DNA of 64,000 nt from Actinomycetospora callitridis (GCF_028737265.1 NZ_JAQZAK010000005.1:186001-250000), one strand, 5' to 3'; shown: positions 1 to 8,762, counted from the stretch's first letter. The notes: generated by a model not told the origin, from the letters alone. Program-made: numbers and translations.

Positions 1-308
1 GCCTCGTCGGCCGCGTCGAGCAGAGTGCGCCGCAGGACGGGCAGCGCGGGGGCGAGCACGTGGCTGCCGCGGACCTCGTCGAGCTCCTCGGCGCCGAAGA
101 CGTGACGGGGCCGCCCGTGGTCCGGGTCGACGTGCGCGTCGAGCGAGCGGCGCCACGACGCCGACACCACGTCGCGGGGCGAGGCGGGGCCCGTGCTGCC
201 GGACAGGACGGCGTCCCGGACCCTCTCGAGCAGCCGGCCGCGCTCGACCGGGTCGCCGGTCGCGGTGCCCGTCGGGGGGCGTCCGCCATCGCCGTCGCGC
301 TCCGGCAT
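1..308 (-). CDS. GAF-domain HTH transcriptional regulator, N-terminal part (runs off the left edge)
   Basis: About 102 codons are visible from an ATG at 308 reading leftward off the edge. The residues have the standard opening of AcoR-like GAF/Fis regulators: a P-R-D-V-V-x-x-S-W-R-R-S motif near residues 44-55, then a D-P-D-H segment and the L-P-V-L-R-R-T-L-L-D-A-A-D-E-A helix that precedes the GAF domain. In this family the GAF domain senses a small molecule and a C-terminal Fis-type HTH binds DNA. The gene is divergent from the aldehyde dehydrogenase gene, so it probably controls it. The GAF and HTH domains lie outside the window, so the family call rests on the N-terminus alone. Confidence 0.72.
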   Translation of the reverse strand, partial: MPERDGDGGRPPTGTATGDPVERGRLLERVRDAVLSGSTGPASPRDVVSASWRRSLDAHVDPDHGRPRHVFGAEELDEVRGSHVLAPALPVLRRTLLDAADE

Positions 309-373
309 CGGCGCCCCCACCACTGGAACGGGAGGCGGGACCGGTGCCGTCGTGGCACGTCGGCGTCCCACCG

Positions 374-389
374 GGGACACGGGTGTCCC
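374..389. promoter_or_regulatory. Perfect palindrome between the GAF regulator and aldehyde dehydrogenase genes
   Basis: GGGACAC-GG-GTGTCCC is a perfect 7+7 inverted repeat in the divergent promoter region. It is a natural candidate operator for the divergently encoded GAF/Fis regulator. The binding protein is inferred, not shown. Confidence 0.45.
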
Positions 390-479
390 TCCGAGAAGAG
401 TGCTGCATCCCCGCGGGTGAGGCAACCCTTCATCGAAGCCGCGCGCGCGGTGCCGTTCGGCCGAGCTGCCCGAATCTGC

Positions 480-500
480 GGTTGCAACGCCCGTGCAACC
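480..500. promoter_or_regulatory. Second palindrome upstream of aldehyde dehydrogenase
   Basis: GGTTGCA-N7-TGCAACC is a perfect 7+7 inverted repeat 53 bp before the aldehyde dehydrogenase start. Its arms differ from those of the palindrome at 374-389, so it may bind a different protein or be part of the promoter. Only the symmetry is visible. Confidence 0.4.
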
Positions 501-552
501 CCCGCGTGCCTAGTGTCCGCGATCACGTCACCCAGCATGTGGAGGTACACAG

Positions 553-2076
553 ATGGCCATGTACGCGGCCCCGGGCACCGACGGCTCGGTCGTCACTTTC
601 AAGCCCCGTTACGACCACTTCATCGGCGGCGAGTACGTCGCGCCGGCGAAGGGCCAGTACTTCGAGAACCCGACCCCGATCACGGGTCAGACGTTCACGG
701 AGGTCGCCCGCGGCACCGCCGACGACATCGAGAAGGCCCTCGACGCCGCCGAGGCCGCTGCCCCGGCCTGGGGCAGGACCTCGGTCGGCGAGCGCGCGAA
801 CGTCCTGAACAAGATGGCGGACCGCATCGAGGCGAACCTCGAGATGATCGCCATCGCCGAGTCCTGGGAGAACGGGAAGGCCTGCCGCGAGACCCTCGTG
901 GCCGACATCCCGCTCGCGATCGACCACCTCCGCTACTTCGCGGGCGCGATCCGGGCGCAGGAGGGCGGCCTCTCCCAGATCGACAACGACACGGTCGCCT
1001 ACCACTTCCACGAGCCCCTGGGCGTCGTCGGGCAGATCATCCCCTGGAACTTCCCGATCCTCATGGCGATCTGGAAGCTCGCGCCCGCCATCGCGGCCGG
1101 CAACGCGGTGGTCCTCAAGCCCGCCGAGCAGACCCCGGCCTCGATCCACGTCCTCATGGACGTCGTCGCCGACCTGCTCCCGGCCGGCGTCATCAACATC
1201 GTGAACGGCTTCGGCGTCGAGGCGGGCAAGCCGCTGGCCTCGTCGAGCCGCATCCGCAAGATCGCGTTCACGGGTGAGACCACCACCGGGCGGCTGATCT
1301 CCCAGTACGCCTCGGAGAACCTCATCCCGGTCACCCTCGAGCTCGGTGGCAAGAGCCCCAACGTCTTCTTCGACGACGTCGCGGCGCAGCAGGACGCCTT
1401 CTACGACAAGGCGCTCGAGGGCTTCACGATGTTCGCCCTGAACCAGGGCGAGGTCTGCACCTGCCCGTCGCGTGCGCTCATCCAGGGCGGCATCTACGAC
1501 GAGTTCCTCGGCCAGGCCGTCAAGCGGACCGAGCAGGTCAAGCAGGGCAACCCCCTCGACACCGACACGATGATCGGCGCCCAGGCCTCGAACGACCAGT
1601 TCGAGAAGATCCTGTCCTACATCGACATCGGTCGCCAGGAGGGCGCGAAGATCCTCACCGGCGGCGAGAAGGCCGACCTCGGCGGCGACCTCTCGGGCGG
1701 CTACTACATCCAGCCCACCGTGTTCGAGGGCGACAACAAGATGCGGGTCTTCCAGGAGGAGATCTTCGGGCCGGTCGTCTCGGTCGCGCGGTTCACCGAC
1801 TACGACGACGCCATGAGCATCGCGAACGACACCCTCTACGGACTCGGCGCCGGAGTGTGGTCGCGGGACGCCAACACGGCCTACCGTGCAGGGCGGGACA
1901 TCCAGGCCGGCCGTGTCTGGGTGAACAACTACCACGCCTACCCGGCCCACGCGGCCTTCGGCGGGTACAAGCAGTCGGGCATCGGGCGCGAGAACCACAA
2001 GATGATGCTCGATCACTACCAGCAGACGAAGAACATCCTGCAGAGCTACTCGGACAACGCGCAGGGCTTCTTCTGA
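553..2076 (+). CDS. NAD(P)-dependent aldehyde dehydrogenase (AldB/ExaC-like)
   Basis: The 507-residue protein is a full-length class I/II aldehyde dehydrogenase, oxidising an aldehyde (probably acetaldehyde or another short aldehyde) to the acid. The catalytic glutamate is E263 in LELGGK. The catalytic cysteine is C302 in the FALNQGEVC motif, followed by C304. The IPWNFP cofactor-binding segment is at about 163-168. GGAGG at 541-545 supports the ATG at 553. DUF779 follows 16 bp downstream, an association typical of AldB/ExaC-type enzymes in actinobacteria. Two palindromes and a divergent GAF regulator lie upstream, suggesting induction by alcohol or aldehyde. The substrate is inferred from family and context. 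Confidence 0.93.
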   Translation: MAMYAAPGTDGSVVTFKPRYDHFIGGEYVAPAKGQYFENPTPITGQTFTEVARGTADDIEKALDAAEAAAPAWGRTSVGERANVLNKMADRIEANLEMIAIAESWENGKACRETLVADIPLAIDHLRYFAGAIRAQEGGLSQIDNDTVAYHFHEPLGVVGQIIPWNFPILMAIWKLAPAIAAGNAVVLKPAEQTPASIHVLMDVVADLLPAGVINIVNGFGVEAGKPLASSSRIRKIAFTGETTTGRLISQYASENLIPVTLELGGKSPNVFFDDVAAQQDAFYDKALEGFTMFALNQGEVCTCPSRALIQGGIYDEFLGQAVKRTEQVKQGNPLDTDTMIGAQASNDQFEKILSYIDIGRQEGAKILTGGEKADLGGDLSGGYYIQPTVFEGDNKMRVFQEEIFGPVVSVARFTDYDDAMSIANDTLYGLGAGVWSRDANTAYRAGRDIQAGRVWVNNYHAYPAHAAFGGYKQSGIGRENHKMMLDHYQQTKNILQSYSDNAQGFF

Positions 2077-2092
2077 TCCTCGAGGAGGATCC

Positions 2093-2530
2093 ATGACCGA
2101 GGCCACGACGGACACCGACGTCACGAAACCCGTCACCGCGGTGCCGGGGTCGGGCACGGCCCGGGTCGCGGTGACGCCCGCGGCGGCGGAACTGCTGCCG
2201 AAGCTCACCGAGATCCACGGACCGCTGATGTTCCACCAGTCCGGTGGGTGCTGCGACGGCAGCGCCCCGATGTGCTATCCGGACGGGGACTTCAAGATCG
2301 GCGGTTCGGACGTCCACCTCGGAGATCTCACGATCGAGGGGCTGGAGAAGCCGATCGGCTTCTACATGTCCTCGTCGCAGTACGAGTACTGGAAGCACAC
2401 GCACCTCACCGTCGACGTGGTGAAGGGCCGTGGCAGCGGGTTCTCGGTGGAGGCGCCGGAAGGCGTGCGCTTCATCATCCGCTCGCGGCTGTTCACCGAC
2501 GACGAGATGCGCGAGCTGGGCGACCTGTAG
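2093..2530 (+). CDS. DUF779 family protein
   Basis: The 145-residue soluble protein matches the DUF779 family, which is usually found next to acetaldehyde-type dehydrogenase genes. A conserved Gly-Gly-Cys-Cys-Asp-Gly-Ser segment (C53, C54) is followed by C61, a likely metal-binding or redox cluster. GAGGAGG just before the ATG is a strong ribosome binding site. It lies 16 bp after the dehydrogenase stop and is surely cotranscribed. An accessory or protective role for the dehydrogenase is plausible from context. The biochemical function is not known to me. Confidence 0.88.
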   Translation: MTEATTDTDVTKPVTAVPGSGTARVAVTPAAAELLPKLTEIHGPLMFHQSGGCCDGSAPMCYPDGDFKIGGSDVHLGDLTIEGLEKPIGFYMSSSQYEYWKHTHLTVDVVKGRGSGFSVEAPEGVRFIIRSRLFTDDEMRELGDL

Positions 2531-2557
2531 GGCGGTCTCCGAGCAGAGCACGATCGA

Positions 2558-2596
2558 GGGGCGCCCTGACTGCGTGGCACGCAGCCGGGGCGCCCC
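2558..2596 (+). terminator. Intrinsic-type hairpin after DUF779
   Basis: Two nested perfect stems form one long hairpin: an outer 9-bp GGGGCGCCC/GGGCGCCCC stem and an inner CTGCGT-GGC-ACGCAG stem. There is no T-tract, which is common for actinobacterial terminators. It separates the dehydrogenase/DUF779 unit from the hydrolase gene. Confidence 0.7.
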
Positions 2597-2632
2597 TCGC
2601 ACGTTCACGACCCCCCGACAAGGAGTTCAAGG

Positions 2633-3232
2633 ATGAGCACCCCGTCCACGACGCTGCGCGAGCTGACCGGCATGCCCGCGACGCCCGCGAGCCTGCGCGA
2701 CTCCGCGCTGGTGATGATCGACCTCCAGAACACCTACACCCGGGGTGTCATGGCCCTCGAGAACGTCGAGCCGGCCATCGACGAGGCCGCCGCCCTGCTG
2801 GACCGCGCCCGCAGCGCCGGCATCCCGATCGTCCACGTGCAGCACGACGCCGGTGAGGGCACGCCCTACGACGTCCGCGACGAGATCGGCGCGATCGTCG
2901 ACCGCGTGGCCGCCCGCGACGGCGAGCACCGCATCGTCAAGAACTTCCCCAACTCCTTCGTCGGCACCGACCTCGACGAGTACCTGCGCGGGGCGGGCGT
3001 GACGAATCTGGTCCTCGCCGGGTTCATGACGCACATGTGCGTGAACTCGACGGCCCGCGGCGCCTTCAGCGCCGGTTTCGCCCCGTCCGTCGTCGCCGGG
3101 GCCACCGCGACCCGCGCCCTGCCCGGCCCCGACGGCACGGTTTCCGCCGCGAGCCTCCAGGCGGCGAGCCTGGCCGCGATCAGCGACATGTTCGGTGTCG
3201 TCGTTCCGGACAACAAGGGGATCCCCGACTGA
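2633..3232 (+). CDS. Isochorismatase-family cysteine hydrolase
   Basis: The 199-residue protein is a typical isochorismatase-like hydrolase, the family that includes nicotinamidases, N-carbamoyl amidases and related enzymes. The catalytic triad is visible: D30 in VMIDLQN, K103 in IVKNFPNSF and C136 in THMCVNSTARGA. AAGGAG lies 8-13 bp before the ATG. The real substrate cannot be read from the sequence. The strong hairpin between this gene and DUF779 argues that it is transcribed separately or only by read-through. Cytosolic; no signal peptide. Confidence 0.9.
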   Translation: MSTPSTTLRELTGMPATPASLRDSALVMIDLQNTYTRGVMALENVEPAIDEAAALLDRARSAGIPIVHVQHDAGEGTPYDVRDEIGAIVDRVAARDGEHRIVKNFPNSFVGTDLDEYLRGAGVTNLVLAGFMTHMCVNSTARGAFSAGFAPSVVAGATATRALPGPDGTVSAASLQAASLAAISDMFGVVVPDNKGIPD

Positions 3233-3283
3233 GGTTCAATTGTGGCCGTCCTGCGAAAATTCGCGTCGGGCGACGCGCGTCAC

Positions 3284-3312
3284 TCGACAACTCCCGGCTC
3301 CGGAAATAGGGT
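3284..3312 (+). promoter_or_regulatory. Candidate sigma-A type promoter of lsr2
   Basis: TCGACA (3284-3289) and TAGGGT (3307-3312) are separated by exactly 17 bp, about 40 bp before the lsr2 start. The surrounding stretch is unusually AT-rich for this window. Lsr2 binds AT-rich DNA, so autoregulation is possible. No transcript evidence. Confidence 0.5.
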
Positions 3313-3352
3313 CCGGCCACATTAATGGTCGGTTCTTGACGGAGGTCGCGTG

Positions 3353-3724
3353 ATGGCGCAGAAAGTCGTGGTTTCCCTCGTCGACGACCTGGACTCGTCG
3401 GAGGCGGACGAGACCGTCGAGTTCGGGCTCGACGGTGCCACGTACGAGATCGACCTGTCGGACGCCAACGCGGCCGCCCTGCGCGACCGGCTCGCCGACT
3501 ACGTGGCCCACGCCCGGCGCAGCGGCGGCCGGCGGCGGTCGTCGACCCCCGCGGCGTCGTCCTCGTCCGGCTCGCGCCGCGGCGGGGGCTCGGGCGGGCG
3601 TGCTGCCGTCGACCGCGAGCAGAACCAGGCCATCCGCGAGTGGGCCCGCAAGCAGGGCATGACGGTCTCCGAGCGTGGCCGCATCCCCAGCGAGGTCAGC
3701 GAGGCGTACCACAAGGCCCACTAG
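3353..3724 (+). CDS. lsr2: Nucleoid-associated xenogeneic silencer Lsr2
   Basis: The 123-residue protein has both Lsr2 domains. The N-terminal dimerisation domain begins AQKVVVSLVDDLD. A Ser/Arg/Gly-rich linker spans about 60-85. The C-terminal DNA-binding domain carries the ERGRIP AT-hook-like RGR motif and W-A-R-K-Q-G near residues 98-103. Lsr2 coats AT-rich, often foreign, DNA in actinobacteria. The ATG at 3353 is preferred over the GTG at 3350 because it matches the conserved N-terminus and sits 7 bp from GGAGG (3341-3345). The stop overlaps that of the convergent Crp-family gene by 4 bp. lsr2 near clpC is conserved in Mycobacterium. Confidence 0.96.
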   Translation: MAQKVVVSLVDDLDSSEADETVEFGLDGATYEIDLSDANAAALRDRLADYVAHARRSGGRRRSSTPAASSSSGSRRGGGSGGRAAVDREQNQAIREWARKQGMTVSERGRIPSEVSEAYHKAH

Positions 3725-4431
3725 CGATCCGAGGCGTACGCGGCCAGGGCCGCGCGGTCGACGGTCAGCGTGCGGCCGCCGGGGTGGACGACGAGCAGGC
3801 CCCGGGCGGCCAGGCTGCGCAGCGCCGTGTTGAGCGTCTGGCGGGCCACCCCCAGGCGCTGGGCGAGCAGCACCTGCGGCCCGCCGAGGTCGATCCGGTC
3901 GTCCCGGTGCTCGAGCTCGAGCAGCAGGGTCGCGACGCGGTGGGTGACCGGGTGGAACACGCGCTCGACGACGGCCCGGTTCTGCAGCCGCACGATCCGC
4001 ACGAGGTCCCCGAGCAGCGCGAAGAGCGTGTCGGGGCTGGAGCGCAGCACCCGGAGGGCGACCGCGGCGGGCAGGACGAGCACGGTCGCGTCGCGCAGCG
4101 CCACGGCGTCGTCGGCCCGCGGGCTCGGCCGGAGCACCTCGAAGTACCCGAAGGCCTGCCCCGCGACGGCGACCCCGACGTCGACGACGTCGCCGTCCGT
4201 CGAGCAGGTGCGCGCGACCACGGCGCCGCGCAGCAGCACGAACATCGACACGCAGGTCTCGCCCGTCCGGAACACCGCGTCCCCGGCGGCGTAGTGGCGC
4301 ACCCACGCGGCCCCGGCCAGCGCGTCGAGGGCCGCGGGACCGAGCCCGTGGAGCTGCGGGCAGGCGAGGAGCGCGGCCCGGATGTCCTCGCGCCGGCCAC
4401 CGACGGGCACGGCCGCCGCGGTCGTCGTCAT
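3721..4431 (-). CDS. Crp/Fnr-family transcriptional regulator
   Basis: The protein has an N-terminal cyclic-nucleotide-binding-like barrel (about 20-130; A-A-G-D-A-V-F-R-T-G-E strand motif), a long dimerisation helix, and a C-terminal winged helix with the QRLGVARQTLNTALRSLAARG recognition region. The ATG at 4431 is preferred over a start 33 bp upstream because GGGAGG lies just before it. The effector cannot be predicted. The arginine/serine pair that marks cAMP binders is not obvious, so it may not bind cAMP. It is convergent with lsr2 and shares its terminal 4 bp. Confidence 0.88.
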   Translation of the reverse strand: MTTTAAAVPVGGRREDIRAALLACPQLHGLGPAALDALAGAAWVRHYAAGDAVFRTGETCVSMFVLLRGAVVARTCSTDGDVVDVGVAVAGQAFGYFEVLRPSPRADDAVALRDATVLVLPAAVALRVLRSSPDTLFALLGDLVRIVRLQNRAVVERVFHPVTHRVATLLLELEHRDDRIDLGGPQVLLAQRLGVARQTLNTALRSLAARGLLVVHPGGRTLTVDRAALAAYASDR

Positions 4432-4589
4432 GCCACCTCCCGGGAGGGGTCGGCCGTGGATCACTCCTCCGGCGCAGAGGTGCTGTCACGCCGGTGACAG
4501 CGTGTCGATCATCGGCTCCCTAGGTTCCCCGGTCGACGCCTCCGTCGGATCCCCGACAGTTGCCGGCGTCGGGACCCGGGGGAGACGGC

Positions 4590-5873
4590 GTGCGGACAGG
4601 TGGGCCTCGACGGGCGACGGCGATCGGGGCCGTGCTCGCGGCAGTGCTGGTGAGTGCGGCGTGCGGATCGCCCGCAGGGGGCCCACCGCCCCCGTCGGCG
4701 TCTCCCGTGGCCGGCGTCGCCTCCGTCGAGGGCCCGTTCGGCGGCCCGTCCGCCTCGGACACGGTGGCGGGCGGGGCATCGGTGTTCACCCCGGTGGCGG
4801 CGTCGGTGCTCCGGGCCCCGGTCCCGGTGCCCGCGACGGACGGCCGGGTGCACCTGGCCCACGAGCTCCAGGTCGACAACATCCTGGGCTCGCCGGCCAC
4901 GATCGACGCGGTCGAGGTCGTCGGCGACGGTCGGTCGCTGCTGCGGCTGGAGGGCGACGCCCTCGCCGCCTGGATCAAGCCGTTCGGCGGGCAGCTGGGC
5001 TCGCGGGACCTGGAAGGGGGCCAGGGCGGGCTGATCTGGCTGGACGTGACCCTCGCGCCGACCGACCCCGTGCCCGCCCGCCTCGAGCACCGCCTCACGA
5101 CGGCGTTCGCCCAGCCGTCGCCGCCGCTCACCCCACCGACCCTGACCGCGACGGTGGCGCCGACGGCGGTCGACCGGACGCCCCCGGCGCGCATCTCGCC
5201 GCCGCTGCGCGGACCCGGGTGGCTCGACGGCGACAGCTGCTGCCGCCTGGGCGCGCACCGGGGCGCGGTCAGCCCGATCGACGGGCAGCTGTTCGCGCCC
5301 GAACGCTTCGCCATCGACTACGTCCGGCTCGACGCGTCCGGCCGGATGGTGAGCGGGCCGCCGACGGACATCGCGAGCTACGCCTACGTGGTTGCCGACG
5401 TCCTGGCCGTCGCCGACGGGCCGGTCGTCGGGCTCGTGGGCGATCTCCCGCAGCAGCCGCCCGGGGCGAACCCGAGCGGCCTGACGCTGCAGCAGTACGG
5501 GGGCAACCACGTCGTGCAGGACATCGGCGGCGGGCGCTACGCCTTCTACGCGCACCTGCAGACCGGCAACCCGCTGAACCTCGCCGTGGGGCAGCAGCTG
5601 CGCCGCGGCCAGGTGCTCGGCAAGCTGGGCAACTCCGGCAACACCGATGCACCCCACCTGCACTTCCACGTGATGGACCGCCCCGACCCGCTCGCGTCGA
5701 ACGGCCTGCCGTTCGAGTTCGACACCTTCACCCTCGAGGGCCGGGTGGTGTCCGAGGAGTCGTTGCAGCAGGGCACCGCCGGCCCGGTGCCGTTCGGGAT
5801 CGACCGGGCGGGGGCCGGTCCGCGCGCGGGTGTGTCGCCGCTCGGCCTCGACGTGATGGGCTACGCGCCGTGA
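4590..5873 (+). CDS. Secreted M23-family peptidase-like lipoprotein
   Basis: The 427-residue protein starts at GTG 4590 behind GGGGGAG. A lipoprotein signal ends in LVSAAC (C23), so it should be anchored to the outer face of the membrane. A variable Pro/Ala-rich region and a beta-rich domain lead to a LytM/M23 fold. The final motif H356-L-H358-F-H360 and the YAFYAHLQ strand are intact. The first metal-binding motif, normally H-x3-D, reads R239-F-A-I-D243. Loss of that histidine would abolish or alter zinc binding, so it may be a non-catalytic peptidoglycan-binding or amidase-regulating homologue. Similar R-x3-D variants may be common in actinobacteria; I cannot check. Confidence 0.83.
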   Translation: MRTGGPRRATAIGAVLAAVLVSAACGSPAGGPPPPSASPVAGVASVEGPFGGPSASDTVAGGASVFTPVAASVLRAPVPVPATDGRVHLAHELQVDNILGSPATIDAVEVVGDGRSLLRLEGDALAAWIKPFGGQLGSRDLEGGQGGLIWLDVTLAPTDPVPARLEHRLTTAFAQPSPPLTPPTLTATVAPTAVDRTPPARISPPLRGPGWLDGDSCCRLGAHRGAVSPIDGQLFAPERFAIDYVRLDASGRMVSGPPTDIASYAYVVADVLAVADGPVVGLVGDLPQQPPGANPSGLTLQQYGGNHVVQDIGGGRYAFYAHLQTGNPLNLAVGQQLRRGQVLGKLGNSGNTDAPHLHFHVMDRPDPLASNGLPFEFDTFTLEGRVVSEESLQQGTAGPVPFGIDRAGAGPRAGVSPLGLDVMGYAP

Positions 5874-5899
5874 CCGCGGTGACCTGACCCGGATAGGTG

Positions 5900-5916
5900 G
5901 TTCGCCCGTGGCGAAC
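5900..5916. promoter_or_regulatory. Candidate ClgR operator upstream of clpC
   Basis: GTTCGC-N5-GCGAAC, a perfect palindrome with 7-bp arms, matches the consensus I recall for ClgR (GTTCGC-N5-GCG), the activator of clp genes in Streptomyces, Corynebacterium and Mycobacterium. It lies 294 bp before clpC. A second half-site, GGCGAAC, lies just downstream at 5932-5938. The 336-bp interval between the M23 gene and clpC otherwise holds no gene that I can see. Confidence 0.65.
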
Positions 5917-6209
5917 GCCTCGCGGGGATGAGGCGAACGTCTCCGGTGGTTGGAGAGGTCATGGTTCCCCGGGCTCCAGCGGCCCGGGGTGCAGGATCGA
6001 TGTCGGCGCGCGTGACCGCCGTCACGGGCGCGGAACCGTCACCGTCCCGTGACGTCTCGCGCGACGACTAGGATGGGGCTGCGGTGTTCTGCCAGCTTGG
6101 GCATCGTGGGCGTCCCGATCCGTCATCGGGCACCAGCCAAGGGGCCACCGGGCCGTTCCTTCGTGGACACTCGGTGGAGGACCGCCGGCGCAGCAGTCAG
6201 GAGTGACGA

Positions 6210-8747
6210 ATGTTCGAGAGGTTCACCGACCGCGCGAGGCGGGTGGTCGTCCTGGCCCAAGAAGAGGCCCGGATGCTCAACCACAACTACATCGGCACCG
6301 AGCACATCCTGCTCGGGCTGATCCACGAGGGCGAAGGCGTCGCCGCCAAGGCCCTCGAGTCGCTGGGCATCGCCCTGGAAGGCGTGCGCCAGCAGGTCGA
6401 GGAGATCATCGGTCAGGGCCAGCAGGCCCCGTCCGGCCACATCCCCTTCACCCCCCGCGCCAAGAAGGTGCTGGAGCTGTCGCTGCGCGAGGCGCTGCAG
6501 CTCGGGCACAACTACATCGGCACCGAGCACATCCTGCTCGGGCTCATCCGCGAGGGCGAGGGCGTCGCCGCACAGGTGCTCGTCAAGCTCGGCGCGGACC
6601 TCAACCGTGTGCGCCAGCAGGTGCTGCAGCTGCTCTCGGGCTACCAGGGCAAGGAGCCCGCGGAGTCCGGCAGCCAGCGTGGCGAGGGGACGCCGTCCTC
6701 GTCGCTGGTGCTCGACCAGTTCGGTCGCAACCTCACCCAGTCGGCCCGTGAGGGCAAGCTGGACCCGGTCATCGGCCGGGAGAAGGAGATCGAGCGGGTC
6801 ATGCAGGTCCTCTCCCGGAGGACCAAGAACAACCCGGTCCTCATCGGCGAGCCCGGCGTCGGCAAGACCGCCGTCGTCGAGGGCCTCGGCCAGGCCATCG
6901 TCAAGGGCGAGGTCCCCGAGACGCTGAAGGACAAGCAGCTCTACACCCTCGACCTCGGGTCGCTGGTGGCCGGCTCGCGCTACCGCGGTGACTTCGAGGA
7001 GCGCCTCAAGAAGGTGCTCAAGGAGATCCGCACCCGCGGCGACATCATCCTGTTCATCGACGAGCTCCACACGCTCGTGGGTGCGGGTGCCGCCGAGGGC
7101 GCGATCGACGCCGCGTCGATCCTCAAGCCGATGCTGGCCCGCGGCGAGCTGCAGACCATCGGGGCCACCACCCTCGACGAGTACCGCAAGCACGTCGAGA
7201 AGGACGCCGCCCTCGAGCGCCGCTTCCAGCCCATCCAGGTGGGGGAGCCCTCGGTGGCGCACTCCATCGAGATCCTCAAGGGGCTGCGCGACCGCTACGA
7301 GGCGCACCACCGCGTCTCGATCACGGACCCGGCGCTGGTCGCGGCGGCCACCCTGGCCGACCGCTACATCAACGACCGCTTCCTGCCGGACAAGGCCATC
7401 GACCTCATCGACGAGGCCGGCGCCCGCATGCGCATCCGCCGCATGACCGCGCCGCCGGACCTGCGCGAGTTCGACGAGAAGATCGCCGACGTCCGTCGCG
7501 AGAAGGAGTCCGCGATCGACGCGCAGGACTTCGAGAAGGCGGCGCGGCTGCGCGACGAGGAGAAGAACCTCATCGGGCAGAAGACCGAGCGCGAGAAGCA
7601 GTGGAAGTCGGGTGACCTCGACGTCGTCGCCGAGGTCGACGACGAGCAGATCGCCGAGGTGCTGGCCAACTGGACCGGCATCCCCGTCTTCAAGCTCACC
7701 GAGGAGGAGACGACCCGTCTGCTCCGCATGGAGGACGAGCTCCACAAGCGGATCATCGGCCAGGAGGACGCCGTCAAGGCGGTCTCGCAGTCGATGCGCC
7801 GTACGCGGGCCGGCCTCAAGGACCCGAAGCGCCCGTCGGGCTCGTTCATCTTCGCCGGCCCCTCGGGTGTCGGTAAGACCGAGCTCACCAAGGCGCTCGC
7901 GGAGTTCCTGTTCGGTGACGACGACGCCCTCGTCCAGATCGACATGGGTGAATTCCACGACCGCTACACCGCCTCGCGGCTCTTCGGTGCCCCTCCCGGG
8001 TACGTCGGCTACGAGGAGGGCGGCCAGCTCACCGAGAAGGTGCGCCGCAAGCCGTTCTCGGTGGTCCTCTTCGACGAGATCGAGAAGGCCCACTCGGAGG
8101 TCTACAACACCCTCCTGCAGGTGCTCGAGGACGGTCGCCTGACCGACGGTCAGGGTCGCATCGTCGACTTCAAGAACACGGTCATCGTGTTCACGTCGAA
8201 CCTCGGTACGCAGGACATCTCGAAGGCGGTCGGCCTGGGCTTCCAGTCCGGCTCCGACAGCGGCTCGAACTACGAGCGGATGAAGAACAAGGTCACGGAC
8301 GAGCTGAAGAAGCACTTCCGTCCCGAGTTCCTCAACCGCATCGACGACATCATCGTGTTCCACCAGCTGACCGAGCAGGAGATCGTTCAGATGGTGGACC
8401 TGATGATCGGGCGCACCGAGAAGCAGCTCCAGAACAAGGACATGTCCCTGGAGCTCACCGACAACGCGAAGAAGCTGCTCGCCCAGCGCGGCTTCGACCC
8501 GGTGCTCGGGGCCCGGCCGCTGCGCCGCACCATCCAGCGCGAGATCGAGGACCAGCTCTCGGAGAAGATTCTCTTCGGCGAGATCGAGGGCGGTCAGATC
8601 GTGCTGGTCGACGTCGAGGGCTGGGAGCCCGAGACCGACGACAACGGGGTCACCAAGCAGGCCCCGGAGACGGCCACCTTCACCTTCCGCGGTGAGGCCA
8701 AGCCGACCCCGGTGCCCGACACCCCCGAGGTCGCCGCGGCGGAGTAA
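6210..8747 (+). CDS. clpC: ATP-dependent Clp protease ATP-binding subunit ClpC
   Basis: The 845-residue AAA+ unfoldase feeds substrates to ClpP. The N-domain has two Clp_N repeats, seen as two near-identical HNYIGTEHILLGLI blocks (about 26 and 101). The first AAA module has Walker A GEPGVGKT at about 213. The M-domain/UVR region is at about 425-460. The second AAA module has Walker A GPSGVGKT at about 549 and the sequence GAPPGYVGY. Length and domain order match mycobacterial ClpC1. AGGAG precedes the ATG by 9 bp. Regulation by ClgR is suggested by the palindrome at 5900-5916. A strong hairpin follows the stop. Confidence 0.98.
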   Translation: MFERFTDRARRVVVLAQEEARMLNHNYIGTEHILLGLIHEGEGVAAKALESLGIALEGVRQQVEEIIGQGQQAPSGHIPFTPRAKKVLELSLREALQLGHNYIGTEHILLGLIREGEGVAAQVLVKLGADLNRVRQQVLQLLSGYQGKEPAESGSQRGEGTPSSSLVLDQFGRNLTQSAREGKLDPVIGREKEIERVMQVLSRRTKNNPVLIGEPGVGKTAVVEGLGQAIVKGEVPETLKDKQLYTLDLGSLVAGSRYRGDFEERLKKVLKEIRTRGDIILFIDELHTLVGAGAAEGAIDAASILKPMLARGELQTIGATTLDEYRKHVEKDAALERRFQPIQVGEPSVAHSIEILKGLRDRYEAHHRVSITDPALVAAATLADRYINDRFLPDKAIDLIDEAGARMRIRRMTAPPDLREFDEKIADVRREKESAIDAQDFEKAARLRDEEKNLIGQKTEREKQWKSGDLDVVAEVDDEQIAEVLANWTGIPVFKLTEEETTRLLRMEDELHKRIIGQEDAVKAVSQSMRRTRAGLKDPKRPSGSFIFAGPSGVGKTELTKALAEFLFGDDDALVQIDMGEFHDRYTASRLFGAPPGYVGYEEGGQLTEKVRRKPFSVVLFDEIEKAHSEVYNTLLQVLEDGRLTDGQGRIVDFKNTVIVFTSNLGTQDISKAVGLGFQSGSDSGSNYERMKNKVTDELKKHFRPEFLNRIDDIIVFHQLTEQEIVQMVDLMIGRTEKQLQNKDMSLELTDNAKKLLAQRGFDPVLGARPLRRTIQREIEDQLSEKILFGEIEGGQIVLVDVEGWEPETDDNGVTKQAPETATFTFRGEAKPTPVPDTPEVAAAE

Positions 8748-8762
8748 GCCCTCCGCCCGCTG

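Noticed and set aside
523..2208. A 561-codon minus-strand frame opposite the aldehyde dehydrogenase
   Set aside because: Low-complexity Val/Asp/Arg-rich sequence, antisense of an intact enzyme gene, and no ribosome binding site.
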